This document shows positions 16,333 through 23,865 of a DNA stretch of 64,000 nucleotides, piece by piece. Position 1 is the first letter of the stretch, and every line of letters begins with the position of its first letter. The stretch spans positions 1,240,001-1,304,000 of the forward strand of contig NZ_VFQF01000001.1 of NCBI RefSeq assembly GCF_006717145.1, given 5' to 3'. Origin of the DNA: Humibacillus xanthopallidus (GTDB lineage: Bacteria > Actinomycetota > Actinomycetes > Actinomycetales > Dermatophilaceae). Under the pieces are notes generated by a model that ran no database searches, had not been told where the DNA came from, and was given only the letters and a program-made list of their open reading frames with translations. Both the position numbers and the translations under genes were made by a program.

Positions 16333-17592
16333 ATGGCCCGACGAAGCGCTGCCGGTGGTCCCAAGGTCCTTGCGATCGTCCTCGCGGGAGGTGAGGGCAA
16401 ACGACTCATGCCGCTGACGGCCGACCGTGCCAAACCGGCCGTGCCCTTCGGCGGGATCTACCGCCTCATCGACCTCGCCCTGTCCAACGTCGTCAACTCG
16501 GAGTACCGCAAGGTCGTCGTGCTGACGCAGTACAAGTCGCACAGCCTCGACGCCCACGTGACGAAGACCTGGCGCCTGTCGACGCTGCTCGGCAACTACA
16601 TCACCACGGTGCCGGCGCAGCAGCGCGTCGACAAGAACTGGTACCTCGGCAGCGCCGACGCGATCTACCAGAGCCTCAACCTCGTGCACGACGAGCGTCC
16701 CGACATCGTCGTCGTCGTCGGCGCCGACCACGTCTACCGCATGGACTTCAGCCAGATGGTCGACCAGCACATCGAGTCCGGCGCCGCCTGCACCGTCGCG
16801 GCGATCCGCCAGCCGATCTCGATGGCCGACCAGTTCGGTGTCATCGAGGTCGACCCCGAGGACCCCCTGCGCATCGCCGCCTTCCGCGAGAAGCCCTCCG
16901 ACCCGCAGGGCCTGCCCGACAACCCGGGCGAGATCCTCGCGTCGATGGGCAACTACGTCTTCACGGCGTCGGCGCTCGAGGAGGCCGTGGTCCGCGACCA
17001 CGAGCGCGAGGGCAGCAAGAACGACATGGGCGGCGACATCGTGCCCGACTTCGTCAGCCGTGGTGAGGCGGCCGTCTACGACTTCGGCATCAACGAGGTG
17101 CCGGGCGCCACCGACCGCGACCGCGGCTACTGGCGCGACGTCGGCACGATCGAGTCGTACTACGACGCGCACATGGACCTCATCTCGATCCACCCGGTCT
17201 TCAACCTCTACAACTACGACTGGCCGATCTACACGAGCCACAGCCCCTACCCACCGGCGAAGTTCGTGCACGGCAGCGGCGACCGCATCGGCGAGGCGCT
17301 CAACTCGGCGGTCTCGCCCGGCGTCGTCGTGTCCGGCGCCCACGTCTACGCCTCGGTCCTCTCGCCGCTCGTCAAGGTGCACTCCTACGCGAGCCTCCAG
17401 GGCTCGGTGCTGCTCGACAACGTCGAGGTGCACCGGCACGCCCAGATCCGCCGCGCGATCATCGACAAGAACGTCGTCGTTCCGGAGGGCGCCCAGATCG
17501 GCATCGACCACGAGCACGACCGCGCAAGAGGCTTCCACGTCACCGAGACGGGCATCGTCGTCGTCGGCAAGGGCCAGACCGTCACGCGGTGA
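16333..17592 (+). CDS. glgC: Glucose-1-phosphate adenylyltransferase (ADP-glucose pyrophosphorylase)
   Basis: A 419-residue enzyme that makes ADP-glucose from ATP and glucose-1-phosphate, the first committed step of bacterial glycogen synthesis. The nucleotidyltransferase loop [58 protein letters not shown] and the substrate-binding AFREKPS are all present, and the C-terminal left-handed beta-helix repeats ([20 protein letters not shown]) complete the protein. ATG 16333 is 7 bases after TAGGGT. It is paired divergently with glgA and is followed after 14 bases by an LLM oxidoreductase. Confidence 0.97.
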   Translation: MARRSAAGGPKVLAIVLAGGEGKRLMPLTADRAKPAVPFGGIYRLIDLALSNVVNSEYRKVVVLTQYKSHSLDAHVTKTWRLSTLLGNYITTVPAQQRVDKNWYLGSADAIYQSLNLVHDERPDIVVVVGADHVYRMDFSQMVDQHIESGAACTVAAIRQPISMADQFGVIEVDPEDPLRIAAFREKPSDPQGLPDNPGEILASMGNYVFTASALEEAVVRDHEREGSKNDMGGDIVPDFVSRGEAAVYDFGINEVPGATDRDRGYWRDVGTIESYYDAHMDLISIHPVFNLYNYDWPIYTSHSPYPPAKFVHGSGDRIGEALNSAVSPGVVVSGAHVYASVLSPLVKVHSYASLQGSVLLDNVEVHRHAQIRRAIIDKNVVVPEGAQIGIDHEHDRARGFHVTETGIVVVGKGQTVTR

Positions 17593-17606
17593 CGTGACGG
17601 CGCGCC

Positions 17607-18494
17607 ATGACCTCTGAGACCGGAGAGACCACCATCGACGAGCAGGCCGCTCCGACAAGCACATCCGACCCTCGGCCGGCCCGCGTCGGCATCCAGGTGC
17701 CGCCGCAGCACGCCACCTGGGCAGAGATCCGTCGCACCGTCGCGACGCTCGAGGAGATGGGGGTCGACGTCCTGCTCAACTGGGACCACTTCTTCCCTCT
17801 GAGCGGTGACCGCGGCGGCCTGCATTTCGAGTGCTGGACGATGCTCGGCGCGTGGGCCGAGTCGACCGAGAGCGTCGAGATCGGCGCCCTCGTGACGTGC
17901 AACAGCTACCGCAACCCGAGCCTGCTCGCCGACATGGCGCGCACCGTCGACCACATGAGCGAGGGCCGGCTCATCCTCGGCATCGGGTCGGGCTGGGCGC
18001 AGCTCGACTACGACGAGTACGGCTACGAGTTCGGCACGGCCGGCAGCCGCCTCGACGACCTCGACCGCGACCTGCCGGTCATCCGCGAGCGCTGGACGAA
18101 GCTCAACCCCGCGCCCACCCGCGACATCCCCATCCTCATCGGCGGCGGGGGTGAGAAGAAGACGCTGCGCATCGTCGCCGAGCACGCCAGCATCTGGCAC
18201 GGCTTCGGTGGCCCCGAGGAGATCGCGCACAAGCACCGCGTGCTCGACGCGTGGTGTGCGCGCCGGGGACGCGACCCCCTCGAGATCGAGCGCTCGGCCG
18301 GCGTGGCCTTCGTGCCGGGGCGCAACCCCGACCAGTCGGGCGACTACGCGAGCAACGCCCAGCAGCTGCACGACGTCGGCACGCGACTCTTCACTGCGAG
18401 CGTCGCAGCCGCCGACCCCGACCTCGGCCGGGTGCGCGACCTGCTCCAGTGGCGTGACGACGTCAACCGAGCCACGGGCGACCCCACGGCCTGA
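17607..18494 (+). CDS. LLM-class F420-dependent oxidoreductase
   Basis: A 295-residue luciferase-like TIM-barrel protein of the actinobacterial F420-dependent branch. Typical family segments are VDVLLNWDHFFPL, IGALVTCNSYRNPSLLADMARTVD, RLILGIGSGWAQLDYDEYGY and IPILIGGGGEKKTLR, the last binding the cofactor phosphate. Enzymes of this class oxidise or reduce small molecules with coenzyme F420; the substrate is unknown here. The ATG is 14 bases after the glgC stop without a clear SD or own promoter, so co-transcription with glgC is likely. A strong hairpin (18505-18542) ends the unit. Confidence 0.9.
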   Translation: MTSETGETTIDEQAAPTSTSDPRPARVGIQVPPQHATWAEIRRTVATLEEMGVDVLLNWDHFFPLSGDRGGLHFECWTMLGAWAESTESVEIGALVTCNSYRNPSLLADMARTVDHMSEGRLILGIGSGWAQLDYDEYGYEFGTAGSRLDDLDRDLPVIRERWTKLNPAPTRDIPILIGGGGEKKTLRIVAEHASIWHGFGGPEEIAHKHRVLDAWCARRGRDPLEIERSAGVAFVPGRNPDQSGDYASNAQQLHDVGTRLFTASVAAADPDLGRVRDLLQWRDDVNRATGDPTA

Positions 18495-18504
18495 GCGGCA
18501 GCAG

Positions 18505-18542
18505 CCATCCGGCATACCCCCTCGGTGCCGTATGCCGGATGG
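18505..18542 (+). terminator. Hairpin built from an inverted pair of the GTATGCCG word
   Basis: CCATCCGGCATAC (18505-18517) and GTATGCCGGATGG (18530-18542) pair over 13 bp with a 12-base loop, 11 bases after the LLM oxidoreductase stop. The arms contain the over-represented octamer CGGCATAC/GTATGCCG. No T-run follows. It probably terminates the glgC unit ahead of the serB promoter at 18569. Confidence 0.6.
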
Positions 18543-18580
18543 CCGGGCGCGCGCGCCGGCCGCCTCACTACCCTGACCGG

Positions 18581-19843
18581 GTGACCGAAGCGAGCGCACC
18601 GTCCCAGCCGACCGACGACGGGGCAGACGGCCACACCCTGAGCATCACCGTGACGGGTGACGACCGGCCCGGTGTCACGGGCACCCTGCTCAGTGCCGTC
18701 TCCGGCGTCGGCGCCGAGGTGCTCGACATCCAGCAGGTCGTCGTGCACGGCCACCTCACCCTCACCCTGCTGCTCCGGCCCGGATCGCACGTCGAGCAGC
18801 TGCGCGACTCCGCCGCCGTGGCCGCGCACCGGCTCGGCCTCGTGCTGACCGTCACCGAGGGCAGCGGCGACAACGCCCGGCCGCGCCAGGGCCGGGCTGC
18901 CGTCGTCGTGCTCGGCGCTCCCCTGCGGGCCAGCGCGGTCTCGCGCGTCACGACCCGGATCGCCGAGCACGGCGCCAACATCGACCGCATCCGGCGCCTC
19001 TCGCGCTACCCCGTGACGACGGTGGAGTTCGACATCTCCGGGGCCGACGTGCCGTCGCTGCGCACCGAGCTCGCGCTCGTCGCGACGACCGAGGGCATCG
19101 ACATCGCGGTCGCCCCCGGTGGCCTCGCTCGCCGGGGGCGTCGCCTCGTCGTGCTCGACGTCGACTCGACGCTCATCCAGCAGGAGGTCATCGAGCTGCT
19201 CGCTGCACACTGCGGCCGCGAGGCCGAGGTCGCCGAGGTCACGGCGCGGGCGATGGCCGGCGAGCTCGACTTCGAGGAGTCGCTCCGGGCGCGCGTGGCC
19301 ACCCTCGCCGGCCTTCCGGCGTCGGTGCTCGACGAGGTGCGAGACGCTGTCGAGCTGACGCCGGGAGCCCGCACGCTCGTGCGCACCCTCAAGCGGCTCG
19401 GCTTCACGGTGGGTCTCGTCAGCGGCGGGTTCATCGAGATCGTCGGCGCGCTCGCCGACGACCTCGGCATCGACCACGCACGTGCGAACCGTCTCGAGAT
19501 CGAGGACGGCCACCTCACCGGGCGCGTCGTCGGCGAGGTCGTCGACCGGGCCGGCAAGGCACGCGCCCTGCGCGAGTTCGCGGAGCAGGAGGGGCTGCCG
19601 CTCAGCCGGACCGTGGCCATCGGCGACGGCGCCAACGACCTCGACATGCTCGACGCCGCAGGACTCGGAGTCGCCTTCAACGCCAAGCCGATCGTGCAGG
19701 AGCAGGCGCAGACCTCGGTCAACGTGCCCTACCTCGACTCGGTGCTCTACCTGCTCGGCATCTCGCGCGAGGAGATCGAGGAAGCCGATCTCGACGACGG
19801 CACGCCGACCCACGCTCCTCCGGTCCCTCACGCGTCTCACTAG
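18581..19843 (+). CDS. serB: Phosphoserine phosphatase with N-terminal ACT domains
   Basis: A 420-residue HAD-superfamily enzyme for the last step of serine synthesis (phosphoserine to serine). Two ACT-like regulatory modules occupy about residues 18-100 and 104-180, as in mycobacterial SerB2. The HAD motifs are VLDVDSTLIQ (nucleophile Asp 193), GLVSGGF (motif II Ser) and IGDGANDLDML (motif IV, metal). ACT domains suggest feedback control by serine. GTG 18581 is 6 bases after TACCCT (18569-18574), a leaderless arrangement. It is followed 9 bases later by cphB, which has its own -10 box. Confidence 0.93.
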   Translation: MTEASAPSQPTDDGADGHTLSITVTGDDRPGVTGTLLSAVSGVGAEVLDIQQVVVHGHLTLTLLLRPGSHVEQLRDSAAVAAHRLGLVLTVTEGSGDNARPRQGRAAVVVLGAPLRASAVSRVTTRIAEHGANIDRIRRLSRYPVTTVEFDISGADVPSLRTELALVATTEGIDIAVAPGGLARRGRRLVVLDVDSTLIQQEVIELLAAHCGREAEVAEVTARAMAGELDFEESLRARVATLAGLPASVLDEVRDAVELTPGARTLVRTLKRLGFTVGLVSGGFIEIVGALADDLGIDHARANRLEIEDGHLTGRVVGEVVDRAGKARALREFAEQEGLPLSRTVAIGDGANDLDMLDAAGLGVAFNAKPIVQEQAQTSVNVPYLDSVLYLLGISREEIEEADLDDGTPTHAPPVPHASH

Positions 19844-19852
19844 GCTGGACCG

Positions 19853-20770
19853 ATGCAGAGCGTGACATCGTCCGGATCGAGCCAGCGGTCCACCCCACGC
19901 CGCACCCTGCTCATCATCGGGGGCGCCGAGGACCGCATCGGGAGGTCGGTCGTCCTCAAGCGCTTCGTCAAGCTCGCCGGCGGGCGCCGGTCGCACATCG
20001 TCGTCATCCCGACCGCGTCGTCCTTCGCGCAGGAGGTCTCCGAGGCCTACCGCGACGTCTTCACCCGGCTGCGCGGCGGCGAGGTGTCCGTCGTCCACCC
20101 GGCCACGCGGCGAGAGGGAGGCGACCCGGAGCTCGTGGCCGCCCTCGACTCGGCCACCGGTGTCTTCCTCACCGGTGGCAGCCAGGTCAAGCTCGCCCAG
20201 AACGTCGTCGGCACCCCGGTGGGCGACGCGATCGTGCGCGCCTACGAGCGGGGGGCCGTGGTGGCAGGCACCTCGGCCGGCGCCTCGATCATGAGCCGCT
20301 ACATGATCTCGCTCGGCGAGGAGGGCCTGACCCCCCGCCAGCGCGCCAGCCAGATCTCGGCCGGGCTGGGTCTCGTCGAGGACGTCATCATCGACCAGCA
20401 CTTCGACCAGCGCGGTCGCTACGGCCGTCTCATGTCGATGGTCGCGGCCTCCCCCAACCTGCTCGGCATGGGCATCGACGAGAACACCGCCGCCGAGATC
20501 CGCGATGCCAAGGTCATGTCGGTCATCGGGGCGGGCGCGATCTTCGTCGTCAACGCTCGCAACGCCATCACCGACGCCCCCGACGCGCGCCGCGGCGCCC
20601 CGCTGCTCGTTTCCGGAGCGGTGGTGCACACGCTGCCCACGGGCAGTACCTTCGACCTGCAGCACGTGGAGCTGACCGCGTTCGTCGAGCGCCACCCGGA
20701 CATCGAGGGGGCGGTCGTCCCCGCGAAGGTCCGCGCCGCGCGCTCCACCCCCAGCAGCGCTGCTCACTGA
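19853..20770 (+). CDS. cphB: Cyanophycinase
   Basis: A 305-residue peptidase of family S51. It would cut cyanophycin (multi-L-arginyl-poly-L-aspartate) into beta-Asp-Arg dipeptides. The nucleophile elbow GTSAGAS (Ser 141), the TGGSQVKLAQ loop and IIDQHFDQRGRYGRL are family hallmarks. No signal peptide is seen, which implies breakdown of intracellular granules. A TAGGCT box (19841-19846) lies 6 bases before ATG 19853, overlapping the end of serB. cphA follows after 44 bases, so degradation and synthesis genes are side by side. Confidence 0.95.
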   Translation: MQSVTSSGSSQRSTPRRTLLIIGGAEDRIGRSVVLKRFVKLAGGRRSHIVVIPTASSFAQEVSEAYRDVFTRLRGGEVSVVHPATRREGGDPELVAALDSATGVFLTGGSQVKLAQNVVGTPVGDAIVRAYERGAVVAGTSAGASIMSRYMISLGEEGLTPRQRASQISAGLGLVEDVIIDQHFDQRGRYGRLMSMVAASPNLLGMGIDENTAAEIRDAKVMSVIGAGAIFVVNARNAITDAPDARRGAPLLVSGAVVHTLPTGSTFDLQHVELTAFVERHPDIEGAVVPAKVRAARSTPSSAAH

Positions 20771-20814
20771 GCCCCACGAGCAGTCCGTTCCAGACGACCC
20801 GCAGGAGGAGTTCC

Positions 20815-23703
20815 ATGGCCGTCGAGGTCCCCACCCCCACCGGTCCGGCCCGCCCGGACCTCACGATCCTCGAGACGCGGATCTACCGGGGCCCCAACAT
20901 CTGGTCCTACCAGCAGGCCATCCACCTCGTCGTCGACCTCGGTTCTCTCGAGGACTACCCCACCGTGTCGCTCCCGGGCTTCACCGAGCAGCTGCTCGAG
21001 GCCGTGCCCGGGCTCTACAACCACACCTGCTCCCGTGGACGCCGAGGCGGGTTCGTCGAGCGGCTCCACGAGGGAACCTGGCTCGGCCACGTCGCCGAGC
21101 ACGTCGCCCTCCAGCTGCAGACGCTGGCCGGCCACGAGTCGCGGCGCGGCAAGACGCGCGCGGTCAAGGGAGTGCGCGGCCGCTACAACGTCGTCTACAG
21201 CTACACCGACGAGACCGTCGGCGTCGCGGCTGGCAAGCTGTCGGTCCGGCTGCTCAATCACCTCGTGGCCCCCGAGGACGGCTTCGACTTCGAGACCGAG
21301 TTCAACGCCTTCCTGCGCCAGGCGGAGCGCGTGGCCTTCGGTCCTTCGACGGCGGCCATCCTCGAGGAGGCCGCATCGCGCGACATCCCCTTCATCCGGC
21401 TCAACTCCGCCTCGCTTGTGCAGCTCGGCCAGGGCGTGCACGCCCAGCGCATCCGGGCCACGATGACCTCCAAGACGGGCGCCCTGGCCGTCGACATCGC
21501 CAGCGACAAGGACCTCACGACCAAGCTGCTCGGGTCGGCGGGGCTCCCCGTGCCCAAGCAGGAGTCGGCCCGCACGATGCGCGGCACCGTCGAGGCGGCC
21601 CGCCGCATCGGCTTCCCGGTCGTGGTCAAGCCGCTCGACGGCAACCACGGACGCGGGGTCTGCCTCAATCTCATGAACGACGCCGACGTCGAGAAGGCCT
21701 ACGACATCGCCAAGGCGGAGTCGCGTCGCGGCACGATCATCGTCGAGTCCTTCGTCACCGGGCGCGACTACCGGTGCCTCATCGTCGGCGGCAAGATGCA
21801 GGCGATCGCCGAGCGGGTGCCGGCACACGTCATCGGCGACGGCACGAGCACGGTGTCCGAGCTGGTCGACATCACGAACGCCGACCCGCGCCGCGGCGTC
21901 GGCCACGAGAAGGTCCTGACCAAGATCCGGGTCGACGCGAACGCCGAGGAGATCCTCGCCGGGCAGGGCTACACCCTGGCGTCCGTGCCGCCCGAGGGCG
22001 AGATGGTCAAGCTCGCCCTGACGGGCAACATGTCGACCGGCGGCATCTCGATCGACCGCACGTTCGACGCGCACCCCGACAACGTCGAGATCGCCGAGGA
22101 AGCCGCGCGCATGGTCGGTCTCGACGTCGCGGGCATCGACTTCATCTGCCCCGACATCACCTACCCCGTGCGTGAGACGGGTGGCGCGATCTGCGAGGTC
22201 AACGCCGCTCCCGGCTTCCGAATGCACACGCATCCCACGGTGGGAGAGCCCCAGTTCATCGCAAAGCCGGTCGTCGACCTGCTCTTCCCGCCCGGCGCGC
22301 AGTCGCGGGTGCCGATCGTGGCGGTGACCGGAACCAACGGCAAGACGACGACCTCGCGCATGATCGCCCACATCTTCAAGGGCCTGGGGCGCAAGGTCGG
22401 CATGACCTCGACCGACGGCGTCGTCATCGACGAGCGGCTCGTCATCAAGGCCGACGCCTCGGGGCCGCGCTCGGCGCGGATGGTCCTGCAGAACCCCCGC
22501 GTCGACTTCGCCGTCATGGAGGTCGCCCGTGGTGGCATCCTGCGCGAGGGCCTCGGCTACGACCGCAACGACATCGCCGTCGTGACGAATGTCCAGCCGG
22601 ATCACCTGGGGCTCAAGGGAATCGACACCCTGCGCCAGCTTGCCGACGTCAAGGCCGTCATTGTCGAGGCCGTGCCTCGCGACGGCTTCGCCGTCCTCAA
22701 CGCCGACGACCCGCACGTGCGCAACATGCGCCGCCGGTGCTCCGGAGGCATCGTCTGGTTCACGATGGCCGAGCCGGGCAGCGAGGTGCGCGACTTCGTC
22801 GACGACTACTGCCGTCGCGGTGGTCGCGCCGTCGTGCTCGAGCCGAGCGAGCGCGGCGAGATGATCGTCATCAAGCACGGCCGGCGGAGCATGCAGCTCG
22901 CCTGGACCCACCTGCTCCCCGCCACCTTCGGCGGAGCCGCCCGCTTCAACGTGGCGAACTCCCTGGCAGCAGCAGGCGCCGCCTTCGCCGCGGGCGCGCC
23001 GCTGCACGACATCCGTCAGGGACTGCGCACCTTCGCCACGACCTACTACCTCTCCCCCGGCCGCCTCAACCTCATCGAGGTGGGCAACGCCGACGTCTTC
23101 GTCGACTACTGCCACAACGCAGCCGGCATGAAGGAGCTCGGCGCCTTCGTCGACCGCTACGCCGCGCAGAAGCAGGGCCAGCACGACCTGACGAAGACCT
23201 CGCGCATCGGCATGATCGGCGCCGCCGGCGACCGCCGCGATGACGACATGCGCGAGCTCGGCCACGTCGCCGCCCAGCACTTCGACGTCATCGTCATCCG
23301 CGAGGACGAGCGGCTTCGCGGCCGCAAGCCCGGCGAGACGGCGGCCCTCATCGCGGAGGGTGCCCACACGGCCATTCAGGAAGGGGCCCGGTGCCGGCAG
23401 GTGGAGGTCGTGCTCGACGAGCTCGAGGCCACCCGTCACGTCCTGGCCCGCACCAACCCGGGCGACCTCGTCGTCATGTGCGTCGACCAGCACGCCATGG
23501 TGGTCACCGAGCTCGAGGAGCGCACCAAGCACGCGCAGGCCGGCGCCCGCATCGGTCTGCCCAGCGCCGCCACGAGCGACCCCGACCTCGACCCGACCAC
23601 CCTCACCTCCACGGCGGAGGCAGAGGGCACCGAGGCCGAGGGCGAGGCCCTTGCCGTCGTCCCCGGCGAGACCCACCCACCCCTCGACGACACGGCCATC
23701 TGA
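20815..23703 (+). CDS. cphA: Cyanophycin synthetase
   Basis: A 962-residue enzyme that builds cyanophycin from Asp and Arg with ATP. Three domains are in order: an N-terminal domain (about 15-160, ETRIYRGPNIWSYQQAIHL), an ATP-grasp domain (about 180-470, VVVKPLDGNHGRGV, ICEVNAAPGFRMH) that adds Asp, and a Mur-ligase-like domain (about 500-880, P-loop VTGTNGKTTTS, DYCHNAAGMKEL) that adds Arg. Known CphA proteins are near 870-900 residues; the excess is an acidic Thr/Glu-rich C-terminal tail of some 60 residues. The SD GGAGGAG is strong, and the gene probably shares the cphB transcript. A palindromic repeat terminates it. Confidence 0.97.
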   Translation: MAVEVPTPTGPARPDLTILETRIYRGPNIWSYQQAIHLVVDLGSLEDYPTVSLPGFTEQLLEAVPGLYNHTCSRGRRGGFVERLHEGTWLGHVAEHVALQLQTLAGHESRRGKTRAVKGVRGRYNVVYSYTDETVGVAAGKLSVRLLNHLVAPEDGFDFETEFNAFLRQAERVAFGPSTAAILEEAASRDIPFIRLNSASLVQLGQGVHAQRIRATMTSKTGALAVDIASDKDLTTKLLGSAGLPVPKQESARTMRGTVEAARRIGFPVVVKPLDGNHGRGVCLNLMNDADVEKAYDIAKAESRRGTIIVESFVTGRDYRCLIVGGKMQAIAERVPAHVIGDGTSTVSELVDITNADPRRGVGHEKVLTKIRVDANAEEILAGQGYTLASVPPEGEMVKLALTGNMSTGGISIDRTFDAHPDNVEIAEEAARMVGLDVAGIDFICPDITYPVRETGGAICEVNAAPGFRMHTHPTVGEPQFIAKPVVDLLFPPGAQSRVPIVAVTGTNGKTTTSRMIAHIFKGLGRKVGMTSTDGVVIDERLVIKADASGPRSARMVLQNPRVDFAVMEVARGGILREGLGYDRNDIAVVTNVQPDHLGLKGIDTLRQLADVKAVIVEAVPRDGFAVLNADDPHVRNMRRRCSGGIVWFTMAEPGSEVRDFVDDYCRRGGRAVVLEPSERGEMIVIKHGRRSMQLAWTHLLPATFGGAARFNVANSLAAAGAAFAAGAPLHDIRQGLRTFATTYYLSPGRLNLIEVGNADVFVDYCHNAAGMKELGAFVDRYAAQKQGQHDLTKTSRIGMIGAAGDRRDDDMRELGHVAAQHFDVIVIREDERLRGRKPGETAALIAEGAHTAIQEGARCRQVEVVLDELEATRHVLARTNPGDLVVMCVDQHAMVVTELEERTKHAQAGARIGLPSAATSDPDLDPTTLTSTAEAEGTEAEGEALAVVPGETHPPLDDTAI

Positions 23704-23716
23704 GCTCAGCCCGGCT

Positions 23717-23764
23717 CGAGTGCCCGGTTCCCGACGCCTCACCGCGTCGGCGGCCGGGCACTCG
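23717..23764. terminator. Bidirectional hairpin, part of a dispersed repeat family
   Basis: CGAGTGCCCGG (23717-23727) pairs with CCGGGCACTCG (23754-23764), and an inner CCGACGC (23731-23737) pairs with GCGTCGG (23744-23750). It lies between the convergent stops of cphA (23703) and the CphA-like gene (23866). TCGAGTGCCC followed by TCCCGACGCC also occurs at 60138-60160, and the related TGGGCACTCG..AGGCGTCGG occurs at 23839-23864 and 60091-60117, so this hairpin belongs to a repeat family. Confidence 0.7.
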
Positions 23765-23865
23765 CCGTCGAGGGCACGTCAAGAGAACCTCGATGTCATG
23801 TCGAGCGCCAGGGCCCGCGCGTCTCACCCCGCAAGAGGTGGGCACTCGGCTGAGAAGGCGTCGGT